64,000 bases of DNA from DATBGS01 sp036557885 (GTDB taxonomy: Bacteria; Chloroflexota; Ktedonobacteria; Ktedonobacterales; DATBGS01), in assembly GCA_036557885.1 (NCBI GenBank), contig DATBGS010000018.1:1-64000 (forward strand), given 5' to 3'. The notes beneath the pieces were generated by a model that did no database searches, was not told where the DNA came from, and saw only the letters and a list, made by a program, of their open reading frames with translations. Of the stretch, positions 48,297 to 56,242 are shown piece by piece (the stretch's first letter is position 1; each line of letters starts with the position of its first letter). Position numbers and translations under genes: made by a program.

Positions 48297-49868
48297 ATGG
48301 TGGATGAGGCTGATCGGCAGCACCTACCGCCTGATGATGCGGCGGAAACGGGGAATAACGCAGCAGAACAGCAGGAGCCTGACCTGGCGTCAGTGCCTCC
48401 TGCCCCTGCTGGGGAAGAGGCGGGCGACGCTGCTCAGGCTGCTGCGCAGGAGGAACTTGCGCAGAAAACAACCGAGCCTCTTCTGCCAGCCATGCAAGAT
48501 GCCGATGAGAATGAGCAGACCATCCCACGTTTTTTGGTAGACCAGATCAAGAAACAGGAGGATGAGGCTGAGGCGCAGTTGGCGAAAGAGGTGCTGGGCG
48601 AGCGGGCGCTGCCTCCAGCGGAGGAAGTGGCCGAACTGCTGGAGGCGGTCACGCGTGAGGGGGTGATGAGGCTGCTTGGTGAGCGTGTGACGGCCTCCAG
48701 CCCGGCGGTCTTGCTGGAGGTCTGGCGGCACGAAGTGCTGGTGGCCCACTGGCGCGCCTTTGCCGCGCTGGATGAGTGGTCGGAGCAGATCAGCCAGGCG
48801 TGGGAGCATACCGAGCAGCAGCTTGGCGAACTCTACGAGCAACTGGCGCGCTGGCTGCCCAGCCATCCCTTTGTAGATGAGGCCATCAATCTGGCCGATG
48901 ATGTCCACTCCCCGGCGCGCTGGTTCCGGCGCTATTTGCTGAAAGGGGAACGCTCGTTTAGCAAATGGTTGCAGCCGGTGGTAGAAAGCGAAGAGGTGGT
49001 GGTAGATTTGCTGGCGCTCACCCGCTACGCTACCAGCGAACTGGAACGCGCGTTGCCCTGGTATATCTTCTTGCGCTGGGTGCTGGAAACCGAGGCGCAG
49101 CCAGATCAGGCCCGGCTGGCTGAGGAGTTTGGGGGGATACGCGCGCTGGCTGAACTCATCCGCGAGGCGTTTGGCGGGCGCGATTCCCACGAAGTGCGGC
49201 TGTTGGTGCTGGCGTCGGGCGCTTCTGGCGGCGGGCGCATGGAACTGGAACTGGCGCGGCGCCTGGGCAAGGAGTGGCACCTGCACCTCCAGGGGACCGA
49301 CCCGGACGCGCTTACGGTGGCGCGTTCGCTGGCGGGCGCGCAGGTGGCGTTTCGCCAATCCCAGATGCGCGGCGAACTGGCTCCCGAATCGTCGTTTAAA
49401 GTCTCCGAGGCGCGCCCCTATGATCTTTCTGCCTGGGAGCCAGGGGCGTTTGATGTGGTGGCGATGGTGGGCGGGCTGCACCATCTGCACCTGACCGAGC
49501 AGAAACGCGCGCTGGCCGAGGCGCAGCGCGTGGGCAAGCTGGTGCTCTTTCTGGAGCCGCTTTCTGGCGAGGCGGAGAAGATGGAGGAGTTTTGCAAGCC
49601 GCTGGTGCGGCAGGGCGAGCGCGAACCGGCACAGCGCGCACAGCTTTCTGCCTGGATTCGGCGCGTGCGCGGCAAAACCGATGAAGTCTCCATGCTTCAC
49701 GCCACTGGCTCCCACGATGCAAAGGTGTCTTGCCTGCGCGCGCTCAGTGGCGATGAGATGCAGCGGCTGGTTGCAGCCAGCGGCGCGCAATACATTGTGC
49801 GCCCCCTGGATGAAGGCAAACAGACAGACCGCCCGCAGTGGCTCGCCATCGTCGGCAGCGCCAGCTAG
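48297..49868 (+). CDS. protein with degenerate SAM-methyltransferase-like domain
   Basis: The 523-aa protein has a Glu/Ala-rich N-terminus (about 1-105), a helical middle (about 105-310), and a Rossmann-like C-terminal domain. In the last, motif I reads LLVLASGASGGGRMELELA in place of E/D-x-G-x-G-x-G, followed by QGTDPDALTVARSL and FDVVAMVGGLHHLHL. These fit a methyltransferase-derived fold, but the glycine-rich loop is altered, so binding of S-adenosylmethionine is uncertain. It follows the S9 peptidase closely. Its TAG stop overlaps the TAG stop of the convergent 49865 gene (CTAG). Confidence 0.8.
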   Translation: MVDEADRQHLPPDDAAETGNNAAEQQEPDLASVPPAPAGEEAGDAAQAAAQEELAQKTTEPLLPAMQDADENEQTIPRFLVDQIKKQEDEAEAQLAKEVLGERALPPAEEVAELLEAVTREGVMRLLGERVTASSPAVLLEVWRHEVLVAHWRAFAALDEWSEQISQAWEHTEQQLGELYEQLARWLPSHPFVDEAINLADDVHSPARWFRRYLLKGERSFSKWLQPVVESEEVVVDLLALTRYATSELERALPWYIFLRWVLETEAQPDQARLAEEFGGIRALAELIREAFGGRDSHEVRLLVLASGASGGGRMELELARRLGKEWHLHLQGTDPDALTVARSLAGAQVAFRQSQMRGELAPESSFKVSEARPYDLSAWEPGAFDVVAMVGGLHHLHLTEQKRALAEAQRVGKLVLFLEPLSGEAEKMEEFCKPLVRQGEREPAQRAQLSAWIRRVRGKTDEVSMLHATGSHDAKVSCLRALSGDEMQRLVAASGAQYIVRPLDEGKQTDRPQWLAIVGSAS

Positions 49869-50278
49869 TTATTGATGCTCAAATTCAACTGCCGAGCTGC
49901 CCTGGACTCTTTGCGTACCGCCTTGCCAGCGCGAAGCAGCCGGGCGTTGGAACGGTCCCTCTGCGCCTCCAGATGCACCAGCGGGAAGGGCCGGTTATAG
50001 CGCGCCTCGCTGGTCCTGGCCCACTCCTCCGAGTGCGTGGCGCGCGTCTCGTAGGCGCTGGCAAGCAGATCGCGCTTTTCCTGATCGGGCAGATCGCAGC
50101 GCAGCAGATAAGCCAGCGCAAACTCTGGCTTGCCTTTTTCGGTGTAGACCTGGGCCATTGCCATCGCATCAGCGCCGCCCTCCAGCGCCTTTTCGATCAG
50201 TTCGCGGATGGCCTCTTTCACCAGAACGCGATGCTGGTCGTTAAAGCTGGCCGCTGGCAGCATTGGGGTATCGGGCAT
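49865..50278 (-). CDS. small helical protein of unknown function
   Basis: I do not recognise this 137-aa protein. It is almost entirely helical, with VLVKEAIRELIEKALEGGAD, TEKGKPEFALAYLLRCDLPD and a basic C-terminal end (RDRSNARLLRAGKAVRKESR). The layout EFALAYLLRCDLPDQEKRDLLAS suggests TPR-like helical pairs. No signal peptide or membrane helix. The ATG at 50278 has GAAAGGA upstream on the minus strand. The plus-strand promoter of the divergent gene overlaps its start. Confidence 0.7.
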   Translation of the reverse strand: MPDTPMLPAASFNDQHRVLVKEAIRELIEKALEGGADAMAMAQVYTEKGKPEFALAYLLRCDLPDQEKRDLLASAYETRATHSEEWARTSEARYNRPFPLVHLEAQRDRSNARLLRAGKAVRKESRAARQLNLSINN

Positions 50279-50286
50279 GCTATAAT
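50278..50286 (+). promoter_or_regulatory. extended -10 promoter overlapping the start of the minus-strand gene
   Basis: TGC-TATAAT on the plus strand begins on the start codon of the 49865-50278 gene. Transcription of the 50398 gene from here would start inside the leader of the other gene, so the two are likely to interfere. Confidence 0.45.
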
Positions 50287-50397
50287 TCCTTTCGGTTACT
50301 GGCCTTCTTCTTTCTGATCATACCGCAGACGCGAGAGTACATGCAACGAATGCCCGCTTGTCTTGAAAGCTTGCAAAATATGTTGATGGAGAGGGGT

Positions 50398-51012
50398 ATG
50401 TACCAGGACTACCCACCTCTGCCCCAGGAAGGCAGAAAAGGCATCCGGCGCTGGGGCATCATCTGGGGCCTTGTGCTGGCAAGCATTACCATCACCTACC
50501 AATTGCTAAAAGACGCCCTCGAACTGGGTGGGGCGCAAAATCTGGTCTTGCTCCTGGCGTTGTTCCCCCTCTTGGGAGCTGGCCTTTTTGCCGGTCAGAC
50601 GACGGGAAAGGTTGGCCCAGGCGCGCTGGCTGGCGTGCTGGCAGGCATCGTAGCAACCACCGCAGAGGTGGCCTTTACCTGCCTGTTGGTTCTCCTGGGC
50701 CTGATCCTTGGGTTTGTCGCTGATGCCTCTCCCCTTGGTTTGTCGTTGGCGGTGCTCAGCCTTTCCTCATTTCCGCTCCTGTCGTATCTCTTGCTCTTGA
50801 TATTGACACTGATTGTTCGGGTCATAGCAGGACTGGGGCTTGGCGCGTTAGGCGGAATCGTTGGGAAATTGTTTTACGAGCCTGCTGAGGAACAGGCGCG
50901 GGAAGTGCCAGCAGCAATGACCCATTACACCACCGACTATTCCCCGCCCATCAGAATGTATCGCCCGCCTCCCAGCCAGCCAGATGAGCACGTGTATTAT
51001 GGCGAGGGATAG
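50398..51012 (+). CDS. four-helix membrane protein of unknown function
   Basis: The 204-aa protein has a short cytoplasmic start (MYQDYPPLPQEGRKGIRRWG) and four hydrophobic helices (about 22-45, 55-75, 80-115 with Gly/Ala, 125-160). Its Pro/Tyr-rich tail (YSPPIRMYRPPPSQPDEHVY) carries no known motif. The Gly/Ala-rich third helix (GALAGVLAGIVATTAEVAF) suggests tight packing. ATG 50398 follows GGAGAGGGGT; longer in-frame starts exist from 50263 but overlap the divergent gene's start. Function unknown. Confidence 0.75.
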   Translation: MYQDYPPLPQEGRKGIRRWGIIWGLVLASITITYQLLKDALELGGAQNLVLLLALFPLLGAGLFAGQTTGKVGPGALAGVLAGIVATTAEVAFTCLLVLLGLILGFVADASPLGLSLAVLSLSSFPLLSYLLLLILTLIVRVIAGLGLGALGGIVGKLFYEPAEEQAREVPAAMTHYTTDYSPPIRMYRPPPSQPDEHVYYGEG

Positions 51013-51026
51013 GTTGCACCACCCTA

Positions 51027-51055
51027 TTGCGCGTCTCTCCAAGAGATGATAATAT
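51027..51055 (+). promoter_or_regulatory. promoter of the zinc-ribbon/TPR gene
   Basis: TTGCGC (51027-51032) and TAATAT (51050-51055) are 17 bases apart, and the AAAGGAG ribosome site follows within 40 bases. Confidence 0.5.
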
Positions 51056-51104
51056 CTGCACCAAGAAAACGGCTTTTGGCAATCATCTCTAAAGGAGATT
51101 TCTG

Positions 51105-52322
51105 ATGGGACCGACAGATGCCCCGAGCCAGATGTGTCCTGCCTGCGGGGAGCTTTCCCCGGCCAGCGCGAGCTTTTGCATGCACTGCTCCCGGCCCTTC
51201 AGCCAGCAGTGTCCCTCCTGTGGACAGGATGTACCGTCAATGGCGCGCTTCTGCCCACACTGCGCGCACGCCCTGGCCGTCCCATCAGGAGCCGCTGGAG
51301 GCAGAGTTTCCGGCGCCTTGCCTGGCACAGCCGAGGCTTCCCGGCAAGCACACAAGGAAGGCGACGCGCACCTCAAAGCCGGGCGCGCAGAGCAGGCGCT
51401 TGCGGCTTTTGAGCAAGCTATCCAGCTTGACTCCTCCAACGCGCGCGCCTACAGCGGCAAGGGCGACGCGCTGAGCAAGCTGAAGCGGTATGAGGAGTCG
51501 CTGGAAGCCTTTGATCAGGCCATCGCACGCGACCCGTCCAACGCTGCCTCCTATGGCAGCAAAGGGGTGGTGCTCTTTCACCTCAAACGCTATGAAGAGG
51601 CGCTGAGCAGTTTTGACGCGGGGATTCAACGCGACCCCAACGATGCAGTAACCTACAACAACAAAGGCACAGTGCTCAGAACGCTTCAGCGCTACCAGGA
51701 AGCGTTGGCTGCTTTTAATCTGGCGATTGAGCAGGCAACCCGACTGAACACGAGCGCTGTGAGTGCCTACAATGGCAAAGGGCATGTCCTCAAGGCGCTG
51801 GGGCGCGTAGGCGAAGCTCAGGCGGCGTTTGACCAGGCCAGCCGACTCGATGCGGCTGCCAAAGGGCTTGGAGCAGGCGCAGCAGGAGCCACTCCTGCAC
51901 TTGCAAGCAGGCCCGCGAGCGCGCCAGGAAGGCCGTTTGCCTCTTCAAATATCGGCCTTTCAGCGGGGAGCATCATCAGCCTGATTGGTGGGGCCTTGTG
52001 TGTGCTGGCCTTCTTTCTCCCTTTTGCTTCTTCAGGATTTGTGAGTTTCAGCCTGGCGAGCCTTTCCAGCGAATCCATCCTGGTCTGGGTTGAGCCGCTT
52101 ACAGGCGCTTGTTTTATCTTTTTTGCTTTGCGGGCTGGCAGCATGGGACGCGAAGCCCACACAGTGAATATTGTGCTAGGAGTGCAGGGTGTCCTTGGCT
52201 TCCTCTACTTTTTGTCTTTAATTGGCTCTATTTCCCTACTCGCCATTGGGTTTTGGTTGGCAGGGGCTGGCTTTGTCGTTAGCCTGGTAGGTGCCATCAA
52301 AGGCCGAAGCGATCTGGCGTAG
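51105..52322 (+). CDS. double zinc ribbon, TPR and membrane protein
   Basis: The 405-aa protein starts with two zinc ribbons (CPACGELS...CMHC and CPSCGQDV...CPHC, about 11-55). At least four TPR units follow (about 85-245) with the recurring pattern A-x-x-x-K-G-x-x-L-x-x-L-x-R-(Y/V)-x-E-(S/A), as in SYGSKGVVLFHLKRYEEAL. Four hydrophobic helices near the end (about 285-400) anchor it in the membrane. TPRs bind partners and the ribbons may contact nucleic acid or protein, so it is a membrane-linked adaptor (inference). ATG 51105 follows AAAGGAGATTTCTG. Confidence 0.85.
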   Translation: MGPTDAPSQMCPACGELSPASASFCMHCSRPFSQQCPSCGQDVPSMARFCPHCAHALAVPSGAAGGRVSGALPGTAEASRQAHKEGDAHLKAGRAEQALAAFEQAIQLDSSNARAYSGKGDALSKLKRYEESLEAFDQAIARDPSNAASYGSKGVVLFHLKRYEEALSSFDAGIQRDPNDAVTYNNKGTVLRTLQRYQEALAAFNLAIEQATRLNTSAVSAYNGKGHVLKALGRVGEAQAAFDQASRLDAAAKGLGAGAAGATPALASRPASAPGRPFASSNIGLSAGSIISLIGGALCVLAFFLPFASSGFVSFSLASLSSESILVWVEPLTGACFIFFALRAGSMGREAHTVNIVLGVQGVLGFLYFLSLIGSISLLAIGFWLAGAGFVVSLVGAIKGRSDLA

Positions 52323-52616
52323 CGCTGCTCATCTTTTGGCGCCCACTCGCCTTGCTGCCCTATGCTATAATTCACCTTATGAAGTATTGGCTCTCCATTC
52401 GCTATCAGTTTTACCTCTTCCACGCGCGGGGTGAGGCGCCAGCCGCTCCCGCGTGTTGTTGTCCCACGCGCTGAAGCGGGATGCCCTCACCCGCTCATTT
52501 CTGGAGTTTCCCTGATACAATTACTGCGGCGCAGCCGTGTGGCGCCCGCAAAGATGAGAAAGTGACTCAAGAATATCAAATTCCTGAAGCGTATAGAGGG
52601 AAGAGGAGAGGAGACG
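52323..52616. other. hisS leader region: leaderless ORF and nested palindrome
   Basis: An extended -10 TGC-TATAAT (52363-52371) ends 7 bases before an ATG at 52379, which opens a 31-codon ORF to 52474 (starts MKYWLSIRYQ, ends CCCPTR). From about 52426 to 52494 the DNA folds as a nested palindrome: GGTGAGG/CCTCACC outside, CCGCT/AGCGG and CGCGTG/CACGCG inside. No T-box TGG-type anticodon signature was found. The ORF has only one His, so a classical His attenuator is unlikely. Confidence 0.4.
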
Positions 52617-53930
52617 ATGGCAAGCTATAAAGCGGTAGCTGGCACACAAGACATCTTGCCAGAACAGCAGCCCTACTGGCGGTTTGTGGAGCAAACGGTC
52701 GAGCAGGTCATGCGGCTCTACGGCTACCAGCGCATTGAGACGCCAACGTTTGAAGAAACGGCGGTCTTTTTGCGTGGCGTGGGCGAGGGCACCGATATTG
52801 TCGAAAAAGAGATGTATTCCTTCGAGGATCGCGGCGGCGACAGCCTGACGCTGCGGCCAGAAGGCACGGCAGGCACGGTGCGGGCGTATCTGGAGCACGG
52901 GCTGTTTATGAAGCCGCAGCCAGTCAAGCTCTTTTACGTGCGTATGGAGATGTTCCGCTACGAACGCCAGCAGCGCGGGCGCTACCGCGAACATCACCAG
53001 TTTGGCTGCGAGGCGCTGGGCGAGACGGACCCGGCAGTAGACGCCGAGATTATCAGCCTGTTGATGCAGATTTACCGGGCGCTGGGGTTGCAGGGCATTG
53101 AACTGCACCTCAACAGCGTGGGGGACCGCAATTGTCGCCCGCGCTATGTGCAGGCGCTGTTGGACTACTATCGCCCGCTCTATGATGATCTCGACCCGGA
53201 TTGCAAGGTGCGCTTCAGCAAAAATCCGCTGCGCCTGCTGGATTGCAAAGAGCCGCGCGACCAGCCCAAGATTGCCAACGCCCCCAAGATCGTTGATTAT
53301 CTCTGCGACGAATGCGCCGCGCATTTCCACGAGGTGCGCCGTCTGCTGGATGCGGCGGGCGTGGCGTATGTGATTGACCCGCTGCTGGTGCGCGGGCTGG
53401 ATTACTACACCCGCACCGCGTTTGAGGCCGTCCCCCTGGCAAGCGCCAGCCGTCGGCAAGGCGTCGTTGGCGGCGGCGGGCGCTACGATGGACTGGCCGA
53501 ACTGCTCGGCGGGCGTTCAGCGCCGGGAATTGGCTTTGGCGCGGGCATGGAGCGCATCATTGAGTTTATGCAGGAGCAAAAAATTGAGGTGCCCGCCGAC
53601 CCACCACCAGCCGCGTATGTCGCCTATGTTGGCGCGGCGGCCAAGGCCGAAGCAGTGCGCCTCACGGCGGAACTGCGCCAGGCAGGTATTTCGGCTTTGC
53701 TCGCATTTGGTGATCGCACACTGAAAGCGCAAATGAAGCAGGCAAATGCCAGTGGTGCGCGTTATGTGTATGTGTTGGGTGAGGAAGAACTGGCGCGTGG
53801 CGAGGTCGCCGTTCGTATGGAGAGCAGCGAGGGACGCCAGCATTTCAGCGTGAAGCGTGGCGAAGCGCTCGCCGTCGCGCAGGGCGGGAGCTATCACCCG
53901 ATTATCCGCGAAGGCGGGTCAGGCGAGTAG
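52617..53930 (+). CDS. hisS: histidine-tRNA ligase
   Basis: HisRS charges tRNA-His in the cytosol. The 437-aa class II synthetase shows motif 1 (RIETPTFEETAVFLRGVGEGT), motif 2 (FYVRMEMFRYERQQRGRYRE split across short runs), the HisRS-specific LVRGLDYYTRTAFE, and motif 3 near GGGRYDGLAELLGGRSAPGIG. The C-terminal anticodon-binding domain (about 335-425) is present. ATG 52617 follows GAGGAGACG. Full length and all motifs support an active enzyme. Confidence 0.97.
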   Translation: MASYKAVAGTQDILPEQQPYWRFVEQTVEQVMRLYGYQRIETPTFEETAVFLRGVGEGTDIVEKEMYSFEDRGGDSLTLRPEGTAGTVRAYLEHGLFMKPQPVKLFYVRMEMFRYERQQRGRYREHHQFGCEALGETDPAVDAEIISLLMQIYRALGLQGIELHLNSVGDRNCRPRYVQALLDYYRPLYDDLDPDCKVRFSKNPLRLLDCKEPRDQPKIANAPKIVDYLCDECAAHFHEVRRLLDAAGVAYVIDPLLVRGLDYYTRTAFEAVPLASASRRQGVVGGGGRYDGLAELLGGRSAPGIGFGAGMERIIEFMQEQKIEVPADPPPAAYVAYVGAAAKAEAVRLTAELRQAGISALLAFGDRTLKAQMKQANASGARYVYVLGEEELARGEVAVRMESSEGRQHFSVKRGEALAVAQGGSYHPIIREGGSGE

Positions 53931-54016
53931 CCTGTAACAAATGTAGCGCAGGCGAGACAAGGGAAAAGACACTGGAAACGGCCAATTGCATTAGTCGAGG
54001 GAAAGGAGCGCCGCAG

Positions 54017-54745
54017 ATGGCGCTGCTGCCAGAAACCGATCAAGAGATGGACGCTTTTGTAGAACAGCGCAATGGTTCAATTGAGCATCTGCTTGCCAGG
54101 CGCGGCGTGGAAAACAACGGCCCGCGCGGGCCAGCCCGCCGACAGCAGGGCAAATGGCGCTGGCCGGGGGCCATTGATGTCATCTTTGAGAAAGACCCCG
54201 CCGCACGCAATATCTTTGAGGTGCTGACCTACCAGGGCTTGCACGCGATTGCTTTGCATCGCGTGGCCCACGCGCTCTATCGGGCGCACATCCCCATCTT
54301 GCCGCGCGTTATCTCCCAATTTGCGCGGCTGTGGACGGGCGGCATCGAGATTCATCCTGGGGCCAAAATCGGCAAGCGCTTCTTTATAGATCATGGCTCC
54401 GGCATTGTGATTGGGGAGACGGCGGAGATTGGCGATAATGTCATGCTTTACCATCAGGTGACGCTGGGCGCCACCGGCTGGTGGAAAAGTACGGGACCGA
54501 ATCGGCGGGTGAAGCGCCACCCAACGATTGAAGATAACGTGACGATTGGCTGCGGCGCGTCAATTCTTGGGCCAGTGACTGTTGGGCGCAATAGCAAGAT
54601 CGGCGCAATGGCGCTGGTGTTGGAGGATGTTCCGCCAGCGTCGGTGGTGGTGACAAAGCCAGCCGAACTGCTGGTCATCCGGGGCAAGACCCTGGAGCGC
54701 CATCAGGAGATGACGCAGGGCTGGGAACCAGAGTATCACATTTAG
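54017..54745 (+). CDS. cysE: serine O-acetyltransferase
   Basis: CysE acetylates L-serine with acetyl-CoA; the product is the cosubstrate of CysK for cysteine synthesis. The 242-aa protein has an N-terminal helical part with LTYQGLHAIALHRVAHALY and a C-terminal left-handed hexapeptide helix: IEIHPGAKIGKRFFIDHG, GIVIGETAEIGDN and VTIGCGASILGPVTVG. The catalytic His in IDHGSGIVIGE and the Asp/His pair region are kept. ATG 54017 follows AAAGGAGCGCCGCAG. The natural partner cysK lies 1.5 kb downstream but is separated by a mobile element. Confidence 0.95.
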   Translation: MALLPETDQEMDAFVEQRNGSIEHLLARRGVENNGPRGPARRQQGKWRWPGAIDVIFEKDPAARNIFEVLTYQGLHAIALHRVAHALYRAHIPILPRVISQFARLWTGGIEIHPGAKIGKRFFIDHGSGIVIGETAEIGDNVMLYHQVTLGATGWWKSTGPNRRVKRHPTIEDNVTIGCGASILGPVTVGRNSKIGAMALVLEDVPPASVVVTKPAELLVIRGKTLERHQEMTQGWEPEYHI

Positions 54746-54749
54746 CAAA

Positions 54750-54799
54750 AACGCGCCAGAAGCCCCCATCTCGCGAGAGCAGGGGAGGAGTGGCGCGTT
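54750..54799. repeat. nested inverted repeat after cysE (terminator or left end of second IS)
   Basis: AACGCGCCA (54750-54758) pairs with TGGCGCGTT (54791-54799), with an inner CCCC...GGGG and CTCGCGAG palindrome. It lies five bases after the cysE stop and just outside the RHH-TnpB cassette, so it may be the cysE terminator, the element's left-end hairpin, or both. Confidence 0.5.
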
Positions 54800-54827
54800 G
54801 CCCGCAGGCGGTACTTTGGGTCAGGAG

Positions 54828-54856
54828 TTGACACGCCACCTTTTGCATGGTATACT
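54828..54856 (+). promoter_or_regulatory. near-consensus sigma-70 promoter of the RHH-tnpB pair (leaderless mRNA)
   Basis: TTGACA (54828-54833) and TATACT (54851-54856) are spaced by 17 bases. The GTG start of the RHH gene begins only 6 bases after the -10, where transcription itself would begin, so the mRNA would be leaderless. An RHH protein made from it could bind this promoter and repress itself. Confidence 0.75.
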
Positions 54857-54862
54857 GGTGGC

Positions 54863-55033
54863 GTGGACAAGAAAGTAGAGCAAAAAATCAGCATTCGCTT
54901 TCCTCTGGATGTCCTGGATGCCATCCGGCAATTGGCGCGCGCTCATGAACGCTCCTTCAACGGAGAGGTGGTCTGGGCATTGCGTGAGTACGCCAAACGC
55001 CACCCCAAACCAGAGAAGAGGGACGAATTTTGA
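54863..55033 (+). CDS. Arc/CopG-type ribbon-helix-helix protein in front of tnpB
   Basis: This 56-aa ORF reads MDKKVEQKISIRFPLDVLDA, then helices IRQLARAHERSFNGEVVWAL and REYAKRHPK. It has the RHH plan: beta strand (KISIRFP), helix A (LDVLDAIRQLARAHE), the turn RSFN, helix B (GEVVWALREYAKR). Arc-like RHH proteins are dimeric DNA-binding repressors, often antitoxins. GTG at 54863 is the only reasonable start because the -10 box ends 6 bases upstream. The TGA stop overlaps the TTG start of tnpB (TTGA), so translation is coupled. The sequence fits an autoregulator of the tnpB operon. Confidence 0.8.
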   Translation: MDKKVEQKISIRFPLDVLDAIRQLARAHERSFNGEVVWALREYAKRHPKPEKRDEF

Positions 55034-56193
55034 ACGAAAGCAGCACCACGCGCAAAACGTACAAATACAAACTCCGCCCCACGCCGGAGCAGGCAGCATG
55101 TTTTGCCCAAACGGTGCGCTTTTGCCGTGAACTCTATAATGCTGGTTTGCAGGAACGCCGTGATGCGTGGCGCATGCAGCATGTCTCGCTGAATCGCATG
55201 GCCCAGAATGCTGAGTTGCCCGGAGTCAAAGAGGTGCGACCAGAGGGGGCAAGGATACATTCCCAGGTGTTGCAAGACGTGATGATGCGTCTTGATCGGG
55301 CTTTCAAGGCTTTTTTTGAGCGTGTCCACAATGGGGAGAAGGCAGGCTATCCGCGTTTCAAGAGCCGGAGTCGCTTTCACAGCTTCACCTATCCTCAATG
55401 GGGCAATGGAGCCACACTGGACAATGGCTTCCTCGTCTTGTCCAAAATTGGACGTGTAGCGGTGCGCTGGTCCCGTCCAATGGAAGGCACACCCAAAACG
55501 GTGACGATCACCGAAGAACCCGATGGCTGGTATGCCTGCTTCTCCTGTAAAGACGTGCCTGTTCATCCCTTGCTTCTCACGGGTCAAGAAACGGGCATTG
55601 ATTTGGGCCTGGAATCCTTTGCCACTTTTGCAAATGGTGAACAGATTGTCAATCCTCGAAACTCACGCAAAGCTCAGGCGGCCATTGCGAAAGCCAATCG
55701 GCGTCTGTCTCGCAGGAAGAAATTCAGCAAGCGATGGAGGAAAGCGGCTAAGCTCCTTGCCAAAAAGTATCAGCAGGTGAAGCGACAAAGGCGCGATTTT
55801 CAGCACAAGGCGGCGCTGGTGCTGGTCCAGCAGTACGATACGATTTACTATGAAGACTTGCAGGTTGCGAACATGGCCCAGAACGGCCATCTGGCGAAGA
55901 GTATTTACGATGCTGGATGGAGTCAGTTCTGTGCCATCCTTGCTTTCAAAGCTGAGAACGCTGGGAAGCAAGTGATTGCCGTGAATCCTGCTTATACCAG
56001 TCAGGTCTGTGCCAATTGCGGCCTAATCGTCTGGAAAGGCTTATCTACCCGCTGGCATGAATGTCCAGAGTGCGGGGCGAGCCTCCATCGAGACCACAAC
56101 AGCGCTCAGGCCATTCTTCGGGTTGGGCAGACCCATCGGGGAGTCACTACATGGATGCGTGACGCTGAACCGAGAAGAATCTCCGCCCTGTAG
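55030..56193 (+). CDS. tnpB: TnpB RNA-guided nuclease, canonical RuvC, coupled to RHH gene
   Basis: The 387-aa TnpB has all expected residues: RuvC-I D191 (GIDLGLESFA), RuvC-II E275 (IYYEDLQVANM), zinc finger C327-C330/C345-C348, and RuvC-III D355 (HRDHNSAQAIL). The N-terminus KTYKYKLRPTPEQAACFAQT is typical. It starts with TTG inside the RHH stop codon, so its synthesis depends on that of the RHH protein. In characterised systems TnpB cuts DNA next to a TAM at sites matching its guide, helping the element persist. Nothing indicates inactivation. Confidence 0.93.
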   Translation: MNESSTTRKTYKYKLRPTPEQAACFAQTVRFCRELYNAGLQERRDAWRMQHVSLNRMAQNAELPGVKEVRPEGARIHSQVLQDVMMRLDRAFKAFFERVHNGEKAGYPRFKSRSRFHSFTYPQWGNGATLDNGFLVLSKIGRVAVRWSRPMEGTPKTVTITEEPDGWYACFSCKDVPVHPLLLTGQETGIDLGLESFATFANGEQIVNPRNSRKAQAAIAKANRRLSRRKKFSKRWRKAAKLLAKKYQQVKRQRRDFQHKAALVLVQQYDTIYYEDLQVANMAQNGHLAKSIYDAGWSQFCAILAFKAENAGKQVIAVNPAYTSQVCANCGLIVWKGLSTRWHECPECGASLHRDHNSAQAILRVGQTHRGVTTWMRDAEPRRISAL

Positions 56194-56210
56194 GGCTGGG
56201 GAGATGTCAA
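56179..56210 (+). ncRNA. candidate omega-RNA end / right end of the second element
   Basis: The hairpin ATCTCCGCCC-TGTA-GGGCTGGGGAGAT overlaps the last tnpB codons, and GTCAA follows. By analogy with characterised TnpB systems the RNA scaffold ends here, and the guide would be the flanking sequence from about 56211: TTTTTCACTATCCGCAAAGG. This flank includes the cysK ribosome-binding site. Predicted only. Confidence 0.5.
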
Positions 56211-56242
56211 TTTTTCACTATCCGCAAAGGAGAATTGGACAG

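Larger units (their letters stand above)
54800..56210 (+). mobile_element. IS1341-like (tnpB-only) element carrying a ribbon-helix-helix gene
   Basis: The element contains a 56-aa RHH gene and tnpB as an overlapping pair and no tnpA. The right end carries the typical IS605-like hairpin ATCTCCGCCC-TGTA-GGGCTGGGGAGAT (56179-56205) and GTCAA. The left limit is uncertain but lies after the cysE stop, probably near the inverted repeat at 54750-54799. It separates cysE and cysK. Mobility would need TnpA supplied in trans, possibly by the first element. Confidence 0.7.

Noticed and set aside
52379..52616. T-box riboswitch or histidine attenuator before hisS
   Set aside because: No T-box conserved core and no His-codon run were found; only the palindrome and mini-ORF are reported.
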